Assembly (NCBI GenBank): GCA_031260455.1
Contig: JAIRJW010000050.1
Location: 1 to 49,323, forward strand
Length of the DNA stretch: 49,323 nt
Direction: 5' to 3'
Origin: Fluviicola sp.
GTDB taxonomy: Bacteria > Bacteroidota > Bacteroidia > Flavobacteriales_D > Crocinitomicaceae
Below, piece by piece: positions 25,329 through 35,500 of this stretch (position 1 is the first letter of the stretch; the number at the start of each line of letters is the position of its first letter). Below the pieces are notes generated by a model. The model saw nothing but the letters and a program-made list of their open reading frames with translations, had not been told where the DNA came from and did no database searches. Position numbers and translations under genes: made by a program.

Positions 25329-26699
25329 ATGAAACTATTACAAATACTAAAAACCGCCCTTGCCACCTGCATTTTTGCATTATGCGGCTACACGGCAAAT
25401 GCACAGGTGGCAGGCACGTCGCACGTTGTACCGTATTACAACTTAGCGGGAGGCATAACCGCCTATACCAACGTGATATACGACTTTCAGTCAGTAACCA
25501 TCTATTCCTATACCACAACAGGAACAGCTTATCTCTGGCGATGGCAGATGAGCCAGGACAGCATCAATTTTGTCGACATTGCCGGTGAAACTGCCGTCAA
25601 CTGTACCCTTCCTGCTTACTATATCAACGATTTTGTTACCACAGAGCAGAGCAAAACACTCTATTTCCGCTGTATCATGAGCAACGGCACAATGGAAACA
25701 GGTGCGGACTTTGTGCAGCCGATACTGTTCGTCCGTACCAATGATACCACCCTTTACCCCACTGACCCTGCCACAGGCGTGCGCTACGTTGTCATCAACA
25801 GAGGATTGAACGGCGTAGCAGGCGGCGGAAAGGTTAGAATTGCCCTGTTCAATCTCGGACAGAACGGCACCGGCTCCTATATTAACGGTGCCCCCAACCC
25901 CGACCCGATGTTCAGCGATGCCGCAAATATAGGCAATCCCGACGACCTGGGCGACTTCTACCAGTGGGGGCGCGTAGCAGACGGACAGCAGCACGCCGTT
26001 TGGAGTAAAAACGCCCTCACCCGCGCCAATCAGATTACTCCTATGACGGGCGGCGGAAACACTTCTGCGGTGGGCGTGCCAACTATAAATAGCGGTGGTC
26101 CTTATCCCTCTTTAGATATCAACTATCAGATTCCTTCTACCGACCCGTTGTACTATGGAAAGCATATTGCCGGCGCCACTACGTGGGGCAGTACGGCTGC
26201 AAACAATTGGGGAAATACTGCTGTTGCCGGTAATCGTGCCGGCGCACCAAAGTCGCTTGCCGATTGGAGTTTTCCGCAAAATAATCCCTGCCCGAGCGGC
26301 TGGTTTGTTCCATCCTTATATGACTGGGCTGATATGTTTCAGAACAACGGAACCGGCAATGCATTCACAGGCGGCACTTTACCCATTACAGCCAACAACA
26401 ACACGTGGGAGTACATACCTGGTTCGGTGGCGAACACCACTCAAGCCATAGGCGGCGTTGTTATTACCAACAACCTTACCGGCGCAAAAGTATTTCTACC
26501 CGGAGCAGGCAACCGCCACCAGCAGACCGGCGGACTACAGTTCCTTAACAGCCTCTATTACTGGAGCAGCACTTCAGGGAATGCCACTCAAAACGGTGGC
26601 CGTATGTCGGTTAACGCTGCCGGCGTCGTTGTCGGCGATAACACAGGAGCAGCCCGCGCACAGGGCTTTTGCGTGCGGTGCATACAGCTTGCGCCGTAG
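25329..26699 (+). CDS. Secreted FISUMP-domain protein 1
   Basis: 456 residues. Signal peptide LATCIFALCGYTANA. An N-terminal region of about 120 residues (YNLAGGITAYTNVIYDFQSV...) is followed by the Fibrobacter-type major paralogous (FISUMP) domain: DLGDFYQWGRVADGQQ, WSFPQNNPCPSGWFVPSLYD, KVFLPGAGNRH, LYYWSSTSG and the terminal GFCVRCIQ. The domain is exported and abundant in Bacteroidetes/Fibrobacteres surface proteins; its ligand is unknown. Paralogue of the protein at 27174, with a strong terminator directly downstream. Codon choice is GC-rich relative to the core. Confidence 0.85.
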   Translation: MKLLQILKTALATCIFALCGYTANAQVAGTSHVVPYYNLAGGITAYTNVIYDFQSVTIYSYTTTGTAYLWRWQMSQDSINFVDIAGETAVNCTLPAYYINDFVTTEQSKTLYFRCIMSNGTMETGADFVQPILFVRTNDTTLYPTDPATGVRYVVINRGLNGVAGGGKVRIALFNLGQNGTGSYINGAPNPDPMFSDAANIGNPDDLGDFYQWGRVADGQQHAVWSKNALTRANQITPMTGGGNTSAVGVPTINSGGPYPSLDINYQIPSTDPLYYGKHIAGATTWGSTAANNWGNTAVAGNRAGAPKSLADWSFPQNNPCPSGWFVPSLYDWADMFQNNGTGNAFTGGTLPITANNNTWEYIPGSVANTTQAIGGVVITNNLTGAKVFLPGAGNRHQQTGGLQFLNSLYYWSSTSGNATQNGGRMSVNAAGVVVGDNTGAARAQGFCVRCIQLAP

Positions 26700-26730
26700 G
26701 GTTTGTTGTTATAAGTAAAAAGGTGAAAGC

Positions 26731-26795
26731 AAAAAGTCCGAAAGTCGGGGCAGATACAATATGCTCCTACTTCCGACTTTCGGACTTTTTTCTTT
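26731..26795 (+). terminator. Strong terminator with 18-bp stem
   Basis: AAAAAGTCCGAAAGTCGG (26731-26748) pairs perfectly with CCGACTTTCGGACTTTTT (26773-26790) and runs into T6. It ends the first FISUMP transcript. Confidence 0.9.
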
Positions 26796-26831
26796 TGACT
26801 TTTAACTTTTTACTTCTCCTCCCGGTTATTC

Positions 26832-26923
26832 CACGAATTTGAGCGAATTACACGAATTGTTTTTATTTCATTAGACCTCTTTCATAATTCTTTGTGTTGC
26901 TTAGTGTCTTCGTGCCTTTGCGG
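26832..26923. repeat. Two clusters of degenerate 8-9-nt repeats
   Basis: CACGAATTT / GCGAATTA / CACGAATTG at about 26832-26859 and CTTTGTGTTG / CTTAGTGT / CTTCGTGC / CTTTGCGG at about 26890-26923. The rest of the 474-nt gap up to 27173 is very AT-rich with no gene. Dispersed repeats of this look are, as I recall, common in Bacteroidota intergenic regions. Confidence 0.55.
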
Positions 26924-27173
26924 CAAAAATGAGCCATGCGAGAATTGGTGTTGATTTAATGTGTAACAGATATTACAACTATTTACAAAAAACACACTAC
27001 CGTTTTTTATTATAATTTGAATTTGTGTTTATTATTTTTTTTGTTATTAATATTAGAAAATATTTTTATTTTATCTTTAAAGTCGAAAAAACATAATTTC
27101 TGTGTCTGAATCTGCTTTTGTACTTACTGGCAAAAAGCATGGAAATTCCGGCAAACCGAAAAAATAAGATTAG

Positions 27174-28529
27174 ATGGCGAAAAGAAAATTAGTTGTTGGC
27201 AGTATAGCCGCTTGCATATTTGCATTATGCGCAAACATGGCAAACGCACAGGTGGTTGGCACGCCTTACACTGTACCGTACAACGCCATAATAGAAGAAC
27301 AAACCACCTATACTGATGTGATGTACGATTTTCAGCATCAGACCATACAAGCCTATAACGTTTCCGGTACGGCTTATGTTTTGCAATGGCAGGTGAGTAC
27401 GGATACTACCGTTGCTGATAGTTTTATCGACATTCCCGGCGCGAATGCTCAGAACTACACCATTCCGGCTTACTATATTGATGGTTTTGTTACCACCGAG
27501 CAATCCAAAGAACTGTTTTTTCGTGTTATAGCGAACAATGGCACGAAAGAGGACATTTCATCTATAATGGGTATCTTGTTTATCCGTACCAATACTCCCG
27601 GCTACGGCATTGATACTACCGGCGTACACTATCTGACCATTAACATGGGATTGGGCGGCGTAGCGGGCGGCGGAACTGTCAAAATTGCGCTGCTCAATCT
27701 GGGGCAAAGCGGCACGGGAAGTCTGAATACTGACCCGCTTTACAGCGATGCCGCGAGAGTGGACGATGCTGCCGACCTGGGCGATTTTTACCAGTGGGGG
27801 CGCGTAGCAGACGGACAGCAGCACACGGTTTGGAGTAAAACAACTGCTCACGTCAATCAGATTAATCCTATGACGGGCGGCGGAAGCGCCACTTCTAAGG
27901 TGGGTCCTGCTCCTGTGCCTCCAGCCAGCTATCCACTTACTCCTGTTTTGGATGCCACAGGTCAGGTTGACCCTTCTGACCCGTACTACGGCTTGTATAT
28001 TCCGGGCACCGGCTCTTGGGGAAATCCGGCTGTAAATGTTTGGGGAAATACTTCTATTGCCCGTGCCGGTGCGCCTGCTTCGCTTGCCGGTTGGAGCTTT
28101 CCGCAAAATAATCCCTGCCCCAACGGCTGGTTTGTTCCGTCTCTTTTCGACTGGGCTGATATGTTTCAGAATAACGGAACCGGTAACCTCACCGCCGGTA
28201 CTTTACCCGTTACTGCCAATGGCAACACATGGGAGTATCGCGGTACTAACGCACAGCAAGCTATTGGCGGCGTAATCATTACCAATAACACCACCGGCGA
28301 AAAAGTGTACTTGCCGACAACCGGCAGCCGCCACCAGACTTCCGGAGGATTACAGTCTCTTGGCAGTCTCTATTACTGGAGCAGCACTTCAGGCGGGAAC
28401 CCTAATCTGAACGCTACCCGCTTGACGGTTATCTATAACGCTACCACCGGTGTTACTACCGTTGCCGGTGATGGCGTGGGAGCATCCCGCTCAACGGGTA
28501 TGTGCGTGCGGTGCATACAGAAACCCTGA
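27174..28529 (+). CDS. Secreted FISUMP-domain protein 2
   Basis: 451 residues, clearly paralogous to the protein at 25329 along its length. It has a signal peptide (SIAACIFALCANMANA), VGTPYTVPYNAI and a shared N-terminal region (YYIDGFVTTEQSKELFFR). The FISUMP domain shows DLGDFYQWGRVADGQQ, WSFPQNNPCPNGWFVPSLFD, KVYLPTTGSRHQ, LYYWSSTSGG and GMCVRCIQKP. Divergence is mostly in the loops between these blocks (e.g. residues 240-290), as expected for a tandemly duplicated surface protein under variation. Surface or secreted; function unknown. Confidence 0.85.
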   Translation: MAKRKLVVGSIAACIFALCANMANAQVVGTPYTVPYNAIIEEQTTYTDVMYDFQHQTIQAYNVSGTAYVLQWQVSTDTTVADSFIDIPGANAQNYTIPAYYIDGFVTTEQSKELFFRVIANNGTKEDISSIMGILFIRTNTPGYGIDTTGVHYLTINMGLGGVAGGGTVKIALLNLGQSGTGSLNTDPLYSDAARVDDAADLGDFYQWGRVADGQQHTVWSKTTAHVNQINPMTGGGSATSKVGPAPVPPASYPLTPVLDATGQVDPSDPYYGLYIPGTGSWGNPAVNVWGNTSIARAGAPASLAGWSFPQNNPCPNGWFVPSLFDWADMFQNNGTGNLTAGTLPVTANGNTWEYRGTNAQQAIGGVIITNNTTGEKVYLPTTGSRHQTSGGLQSLGSLYYWSSTSGGNPNLNATRLTVIYNATTGVTTVAGDGVGASRSTGMCVRCIQKP

Positions 28530-28949
28530 TCCGGTACCTGACATGACAGAACGACTGAGTACGGTATAAAGATATATCCGGAATGTTTTCCCTGTTATAA
28601 ATATGTTCATCTGGTAAATAATGGTGTTACGGATGCGCTGATAAGGCAGTAACCGCATACCATTCCTGCATTGAGCAAAAATATCTATGGATTGCACGCA
28701 GATGATACAGATTTTTAAAACTCCAATGGAGATCAGAAGTAAACATTTTGTAACTTAACAAATATGGGAAACTTACAGGATAGTTTCTGGACAGTAAAGG
28801 GAAATCCGGATAATCTGCACATCCTATCATAAACTCAAAATAACACATTATGCACGGATCTATGAATTTTAATATAACATAATTTTAAAAATGCGACTAA
28901 TAATTTTATTTTTTATAATAGTTACGTTTATATAATATATTTTAGATCT
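28530..28949. other. Intergenic region, no gene supported
   Basis: An AT-rich 420-nt spacer. It contains a phrase around 28691-28720 resembling dispersed Bacteroidota intergenic repeats (GATTGCACGCAGATGATACA). No hairpin terminator for the second FISUMP gene was found. Confidence 0.4.
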
Positions 28950-29002
28950 GTGATAATTAACATGCTTAGGTTGTAAGCAATTTAAATGATTTAACATATT
29001 TT
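28950..29002 (+). promoter_or_regulatory. Conserved leader shared by the two fibre genes
   Basis: GATAATTAACATG, TTGTAAGCAATTTAAA and ATTTAAC occur in the same order immediately upstream of both fibre genes (here and about 21366-21414). Conservation outside the coding region suggests either recent duplication that included the leader or a regulatory role. Confidence 0.5.
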
Positions 29003-30487
29003 ATGTGCAGATTTTATAATTTAGTTATTCTTGTTCTGATTACAGGTACAGTAAAAGCCCAAACCGGTGACGTGGGTGTAAATATTTCCGCTCCCAAAGC
29101 CACACTTGATGTGTCCGCCATAACTACTGCTGCTGGTCATGCTGAAGGTATTATTGCGCCACGCTTATCGGGAAATCAAATAAAAGATAAAGACAACGAT
29201 TATACTGCTGCGCAAACCGGAGCCATTGTTTATGCTACCGCACCGGTAAGTGTTGCTTCTGTCAAAACAGCCAGGATTACCACTGTCGGCTATTACTATT
29301 TTGACGGCAACATCTGGCAGGAAATTGTAGCCAACGACTGGCACATTACTGGCAACAGCTTTCTCCCCAACAACGACACCACCAAATTTTTGGGAACAAC
29401 CAGTAACACGCCGCTCATTTTTAAAGTGAACAACGAACGGTCAGGATATATTGACGGTCAGAGTACGGCTTTTGGAGTGATGGCAATGCCTCATGAAAAC
29501 GGCGTAGTTAGTCAGTCAACCATGAATAATGCTTTCGGGTATCATTCGTTATACTCGATTTCAGGAACGCTGGGCGCATTAACAGATGGTGGTAATGCCA
29601 ATTTCGGTTCTTATAACAACGCTTTCGGCAGATATGTGCTTCAAGCCAACACCACCGGATACAAGAACAGCGCTTTTGGGGTGGATGTTATGTTTCGTAA
29701 CACCACTGGCTATAAGAACAGCGCTTTCGGCACTCAGGCGCTCTATAATAACGCAACAGGCATTTTGAACAGCGCATTCGGAAACGAGGCGTTGAAAGGG
29801 GCGGGTGTCAACACTACCGGTAGCATGAACACCGCAGTTGGCGCTTTTGCACTTTATAGTGTCACATCAGGCAACAGGAATACAGCGTTGGGTGACAGTG
29901 CGGGCTACCAGCTAACCACAGGCAGTAACAACATAGCAATAGGTTATGGTGCGGGTATTGGCAGTACCAATACCACAACAGGCAGTAAAAATATTCTGAT
30001 TGGAGATTTCGTTTATCTTTCGGCATCCAATGCAAGCAATGAACTGAATCTCGGCAATACCATTTACGGAACCGGCGTAAACAATATTGATACACTTAGT
30101 ACTGGCAAAATAGGCATTAATACCAGAACGCCTCAAAGTACACTGGAGGTAAACGGAGCGGCTACCAACACAAAATCATACGATGCGGGGAGCACGGCAG
30201 ACTCTACGATTATCGATTTTACAAAAAGTAACCTTGCCCATACGCCCGCTTCGGCAGGCAACGGTTTGGGAGGTAACAACACGTTTACACTCAACGGCTT
30301 GAAAGATGGCGGAACCTACACCCTTGCTATACAGGGTGGCACGTCAGGAATAGCGCAGTTTACAATATCTGGCGGCATCACACCGAAATCCGTAAATAAC
30401 GGACCTACCATAGCAGGACAACATACCATTTACACCATCATTGTAATGGGAAATTACGCCTATGTCTGGATGACAACCGGATTTTAA
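29003..30487 (+). CDS. Secreted tail-fibre / YadA-head-like surface protein 2
   Basis: 494 residues, a shorter paralogue of the protein at 21415. The first 55 codons match with mainly silent differences (signal MCRFYNLVILVLITGTVKA, then TGDVGVNISAPKATLDV). Residues 170-320 hold NNAFGxxxL / NSAFGxxAL-type repeats of about 16-20 residues. The C-terminal part shares LNLGNTIYGTGVN and TLEVNGAATNT with the longer protein. The long paralogue carries an additional middle section of GNE(I/V) repeats absent here. Probably a trimeric fibre or adhesin; no membrane anchor seen. Confidence 0.8.
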   Translation: MCRFYNLVILVLITGTVKAQTGDVGVNISAPKATLDVSAITTAAGHAEGIIAPRLSGNQIKDKDNDYTAAQTGAIVYATAPVSVASVKTARITTVGYYYFDGNIWQEIVANDWHITGNSFLPNNDTTKFLGTTSNTPLIFKVNNERSGYIDGQSTAFGVMAMPHENGVVSQSTMNNAFGYHSLYSISGTLGALTDGGNANFGSYNNAFGRYVLQANTTGYKNSAFGVDVMFRNTTGYKNSAFGTQALYNNATGILNSAFGNEALKGAGVNTTGSMNTAVGAFALYSVTSGNRNTALGDSAGYQLTTGSNNIAIGYGAGIGSTNTTTGSKNILIGDFVYLSASNASNELNLGNTIYGTGVNNIDTLSTGKIGINTRTPQSTLEVNGAATNTKSYDAGSTADSTIIDFTKSNLAHTPASAGNGLGGNNTFTLNGLKDGGTYTLAIQGGTSGIAQFTISGGITPKSVNNGPTIAGQHTIYTIIVMGNYAYVWMTTGF

Positions 30488-30525
30488 TTTTACAACAACA
30501 CAATAAACCTCTAAGCAAATACAAG

Positions 30526-32043
30526 ATGAAATTTTTTAAAATAGAAGTGATCGTGTTGTTAGTGTATCTGATGTCGCCGCAAAAAAACAGGGCGCAAGTG
30601 ACAGGTACGCCCTATATACCACCACCCTATGTACCTTGCACCACCGCTGGCACCGACTTTTGGGTAAGTTTTGGAAAAAATTTTATTTATGATAACGCTG
30701 CCTCTCTTTTGCTGAGGCTGAATATATCTGCCGGTGTTACCACAAAAGTTACGCTCAATTTTATGGCAAACGGCACAACAACCGATTATATGATACCCGG
30801 AGGAACCGTATTGCCCATTGATTTGAATGCCGTTGTAGGCGGCACTGCTGCCGGAGACAGACGCAGTAACGTTTATCTGAGTTTACCGAATGTAAATACA
30901 GGCGCTTCTGCAACTCCTTTCATCTCTTCCAATACGCTGCACATTACCTCTGAAAGACCTATATCCGTCTATGCGTTCAACACAGGAATTCAAACCACGG
31001 ACGCTACTATCCTGTTTCCCGTATCGGCATGGGGAAAAGAATATTACAGACTTTCTTACGTTCCGCTTAATTATGACCCCGACCAATATGATTGTGAAAT
31101 GATTATTGCCGATGAAGACAGTACGAAACTTTTTTTGAATGGCTCTGCAACGCCGTTTACGACGCTTAATAAGGGGCAAGTATATTACAATCCCTCGAAT
31201 GCCGACCTGACAGGCAGATATATTACTTCCAGCAATCCGGTGGCTTATTTCTCACATGTGTCAACTGCATTAGTTCCTGCATTAAGAAACTTTGCGGATA
31301 TATTGTATGAGCAGATGCCTCCCGTAAACCAGTGGGGAAAGCGGTTTTTGGTGCCGAATGCGCTGCAGGAAGGCTTGAACACTCCGAATAATCATATCAG
31401 AATCATCGCTTCGCAAGAGACTACCACTGTTCATTATTCGGGAGCCACTTTAGTAACGGGATTGGGCACGCCCATTGCCGATAACGGCATACTCAACAAG
31501 GGGCAATGGTTTGAGCTGGAAATCGGTGGAACTGCCACTACCGGCAAATGCTTTATCCAAACCGACAAACCTGTGGGGGTTGCCGCCTATATGGTAGGGG
31601 GCAATGACGACAACAATACGTATATACCGCCCAACCCGCCACCGTCATACGGCTATGGCGGCGATCCCTCCATAGCATGGGTACCTTCCCTGAGTCAAAC
31701 TATTCCGAGTGTTACCATTTCGCCGTTTTTATTTCCCGCAAACAGTTCGCCCAATACCCAGTTGGATGCCGCCAGTGCAAAGCATTATATGCTTATCGTA
31801 ACGCCAACGAACACAAAAGAAATAACACAAGTTAACGGGGGGCAACTAGGTGCGGCCGGGTGGATAGACGATGCGGAATCGGGCTATTCATACTATCGGT
31901 GGGACTTTAATAATACCAACGATATAAATGAACCTTTCGTAGTATCCAATTACAATGGTGTGCTGGTATTCTGCGGTGGATTTGTATTTAAAGAGACCTA
32001 TTATTACAATGCCGGTTCGGGAACCTGCGAGATTAATCAATAG
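30526..32043 (+). CDS. Secreted IgGFc-binding-like protein
   Basis: 505 residues with an N-terminal signal-like segment (VIVLLVYLMSPQKNRAQ). Landmarks of the IgGFc-binding N-terminal family are present: GTDFWVSFGKNF, ISVYAFNTGIQTTDATILFP, WGKEYYRLSY, YEQMPPVNQWGKRFLVP, and a later FVVSNYNGVLVF. The family name comes from a mammalian mucus protein; bacterial members are exported and of unproven ligand. It starts 38 nt after the fibre gene, so co-transcription is likely. There is no C-terminal sorting domain that I recognise; the end is an FKETYYYNAGSG segment. Confidence 0.75.
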   Translation: MKFFKIEVIVLLVYLMSPQKNRAQVTGTPYIPPPYVPCTTAGTDFWVSFGKNFIYDNAASLLLRLNISAGVTTKVTLNFMANGTTTDYMIPGGTVLPIDLNAVVGGTAAGDRRSNVYLSLPNVNTGASATPFISSNTLHITSERPISVYAFNTGIQTTDATILFPVSAWGKEYYRLSYVPLNYDPDQYDCEMIIADEDSTKLFLNGSATPFTTLNKGQVYYNPSNADLTGRYITSSNPVAYFSHVSTALVPALRNFADILYEQMPPVNQWGKRFLVPNALQEGLNTPNNHIRIIASQETTTVHYSGATLVTGLGTPIADNGILNKGQWFELEIGGTATTGKCFIQTDKPVGVAAYMVGGNDDNNTYIPPNPPPSYGYGGDPSIAWVPSLSQTIPSVTISPFLFPANSSPNTQLDAASAKHYMLIVTPTNTKEITQVNGGQLGAAGWIDDAESGYSYYRWDFNNTNDINEPFVVSNYNGVLVFCGGFVFKETYYYNAGSGTCEINQ

Positions 32044-32105
32044 GATTCTGTTTAAGTTCACGAGTTGAGGGGGTAATGGTTTACGGTTTTGAAAAATAAA
32101 ACAGA

Positions 32106-32192
32106 TTGTTTTTTACCGCAACGACAACAGGTACAACTCCTTCTCTGAGTACAACCCGTTTGACATTTACCACCGCCAGTGCCGTAGTGTAA
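32106..32192 (+). pseudogene. Remnant of a third FISUMP gene (C-terminal strand)
   Basis: A 29-residue open stretch reading TATTTGTTPSLSTTRLTF then TTASAVV and a stop. It lines up with the YYWSSTSGG...LNATRLTVIYN segment near the end of the intact FISUMP proteins, but lacks the rest of the domain and the final VRC. Short, so moderate confidence. It lies between the IgGFc-like gene and the right boundary repeat. Confidence 0.5.
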
Positions 32193-32199
32193 CTTTTGC

Positions 32200-32310
32200 A
32201 GATTAATACGTTATTGCCAATAAACTGACGGGAACAGTTTTTGCACCTGTAATTTTATTTTTTGTACGGTTTTTTGCCGTTTCTTTTTACGTTTGTGCTT
32301 TGATAATCAG
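32200..32310. repeat. Boundary direct repeat, right copy
   Basis: Matches 21135-21234 in the same orientation at about 80% by eye with an in-frame 12-nt insertion (GTACGGTTTTTT). Read on +, both copies can encode a hydrophobic peptide (KLTGTVFAPVILFF here); differences between copies include silent third-position and Leu-codon changes, so the repeat may descend from a small membrane-protein gene. From here to 32507 no other gene is seen. Confidence 0.65.
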
Positions 32311-32507
32311 AAAGGTAAAGGAGGAATTGGATGAACGTAAATCCAAAATAATATTTGATGCACTGGGTTTCAAATTTTTATAATCGTATGCTTTTTAAAA
32401 CACCACCGGAAAATGAACTTTTTTACCGATATTTGTTTGTAATAACTGAGCAAGTTTAAACCAAAATCAGATTCAGTTGTACCCTACAATCAGAATAAAC
32501 TAAAAAC

Positions 32508-35500
32508 ATGAGAGTGAAGCTCCTTATTTTAATTTCTTTCTTTTTCCTGACTAATTGGGTGATAGGCCAGTCGGATGTGGTATTTTCTGTCAGGACGATC
32601 AATTACACTACCAGGAAGAAAGAGGCGGGGGTAGCGGTGAAACTGATGGAAGGAAGTACTGCGGTTGCTTCTTCCGTTACGGATGCAGCAGGTGAAGTCA
32701 AATTTTCGTTGAAAGCAGGAAAAAAATACAAGGTAGAGCTTTCAAAATCAGGAAAAGTTCCCCGAAATTTCACCATCAATGTCAGCGGAATTGACGATGA
32801 GTTGTTGCAGGGAAGTTCCAAGCCATACGGAGAAGCTGAAATCGCACTTTTTGATCAGCAGCCGAATGTGGACTACAGTTATGTTCAGAATAACCCGATC
32901 ACGGAATTTTATTTTGACGGACAGAATACCTTGCTGCAATACGATGCGGTGCTGGCTGATAAGATGGCCAAGAAGATCGAGAAGATCATGAAAGATGCTG
33001 AAACATCTCAGAAACAGGGTGAGGCAGATTATAATTCGATTATCAAACAGGCTGATGCACTTTTCACAGCTAAGAAATACGAAGAAGCATTAGCGCAGTA
33101 TGATGCTGCATTGAAAATCAAACCTACGGAGAAACATCCGAATGACCGGATGATTGAAATTGACGGAATCCTGAAAGCTGCCAAATCTGCCAACCTGGCC
33201 AATGCGCAACAGGATGGTGAATACAAAGCCTTAATTACGGCTGCGGATGGTTTGCGCGACCAGAAAAAATACCCTGAAGCAATTGCCCGGTACCAGGAGG
33301 CGCTGGCAAAAAAGCAGGAACAGTACCCGAAAGACGAAATCGCAAAATGCGAGCAGGCTATCGAAATAGCTAAGAGAGATGCTGAAAATGCAGCAAAATA
33401 CGATGTGGCAATCAAAGCGGCAGATGGTTTTTACAACCAGAAAAGTTGGATGGCAGCCCGTGATAAGTATAAAGAAGCCTTGAAGCTGAAACCAAATGAC
33501 CCGGTAGCAACAAATAAACTGGCAGATCTTGAAGGGAAGTTGAATGCACAGAAATCTGAACAGGAGAAAAAACAGAAGTACAATGATGCTGTGGCTGAGG
33601 GAGATGCTTTGATGGGTGAAGAGAAATGGGCTGATGCAAAAGCAAAATATACGGAAGCTTTGACGTTTGAAGCTTCTGCGACTTATCCAAAAGAAAAGAT
33701 TAAGGAAGCAGACGCGAAGCTGGCTGAAATTGCCAAAGCGAATGCCTTAAAAGAACAAATTACCAAATTGCTGACAGAGGGGAATACCGCCATCGGGGAG
33801 AAACAATATCCGGTTGCGAAAGCAAAATTTGAACAGGTTTTGACCCTGGATGCTGAAAATGCAGAAGCAAAAACGAAGATACAGGATATCAGTAAGCTGT
33901 TGGAGCAGGAAAAAGCGAATGCCGATAAAATTGCGAAAGCGAAACAACTGGTTACCGAAGGAGATGCTCTGGATAAAGCCACTAAGTATGAGGATGCCAA
34001 AGCGAAATACCAGGAGTCGGTTGCTTTGATTCCGGATGTTGCGGTCCAGGCGAAAATCGATGCAATTGATGCAAAAATTTTAGCTGAGGGAAAAAAAGCA
34101 GAACAAAAAGCGAAATTCGATCAGGCTATTGCGGATGGTGATGAGGCCATGGCTGCATCCAACTTTGAAGCTGCGAAGAAAAAATACGAAGAAGCACAGT
34201 TGCTGGATGCTGTTTCAGCCGTTCCGAAGCAGAAACTGATCGAAGTAGAAAAAAAGATTGCTCAGGCAAATGCAGAAAAAGATAAAAACCAGAAGTATCA
34301 GGAAGCATTTAATGCCGGGATAAGTGCATTGGCTGCAAAAGAATATGCGACTGCAAAAGAAAAGCTCCAGGCAGCACTGGCAATTGATAACACGAAAACA
34401 GAAGCAAAAGAAAAACTTGCCGAAGTCGAGAAAATGATTGCAGATAATACACAGCTGGCAGCACAAAAGGAAAAATATGATGCCGCAGTAAAAGCGGGGA
34501 ATGACCTGTTGGGACAAAACAAGTTGACGGATGCTAAAAAGAAATTTGAAGAAGCAGCGTTGCTGGATCCGGCTCAGTCTTTGCCGAAAGAAAAGCTGAA
34601 AGATATTGATGCCCTGATTGCAGCGTCAGATAAAGAGAAGCAAGTTGCTCAGTTATTATCAGAAGGAGCAGCTGCGCTGGGCAAAAAAGATTTGCCGGGA
34701 GCAAAAGGCAAATACCAGCAGGTATTGAGCCTTGATCCTTCCAATGCAACAGCATCCGAAAAAATCTCTGAAATTGCGAAGCTGGAAAATGATCAGGCAA
34801 ATGAAGCTCAGAAAATTGCTGCTTTCGAAAAATTGAAAGGAGAAGGGATGGCGCTTCAGAACCAAAGCAAGTATGCCGAAGCAAAACAAAAATACCTGGA
34901 AGCAAAAGCAATCAAAACAGATGAAGAGGTTGAAAAGGCAATTGCCCTATGTGACAAGAAAATCGAAGAGGACCTGAAAAATGCCGATCTGGACAAAAAG
35001 TATGACGCTACTCTTGCTGAAGCGAAAGGACTGGAAGCAGCCAAAAAATATGATGAAGCGATTGCCAGATACAATGATGCATTAGCGATCAGGAATGAGC
35101 AGGAACCTAAAAACCGTATCAATGCAATTAAAACATTGAAAGAATCGGAAGCTGGACAACAAAAAATAGAAAAAGAATACCTGGAAGCACTCCAAAAAGG
35201 AGATGACCTCGTTGCTGAAAAGAAATACACGGATGCGATCCAGGCATACAATGTTGCTTTGGTGTTAAAGCCTGATGAGAAACTTCCCGTGGAAAAGGCG
35301 AAACTTGCAAAAAGCTTAGCGGAAAAAGAAACAAGCGATGGTGACATGGCTTACCAGAAAATTATTGATGTCGGGAATAAAGCTTTTGAAGAGAAAAATT
35401 ACACAAAAGCCAAGGAAATGTTTAACCGTGCGGCAAATTTCCGGCCTGCGGATCAATATCCGAAGCAAAAGCTGTCGCAGATTGACGAAATTGAAAAAGT

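Noticed and set aside
21415..32043. The accessory block as a prophage
   Set aside because: Fibre-like genes occur without any capsid, terminase, portal, lysis or integrase gene, and all carry signal peptides.
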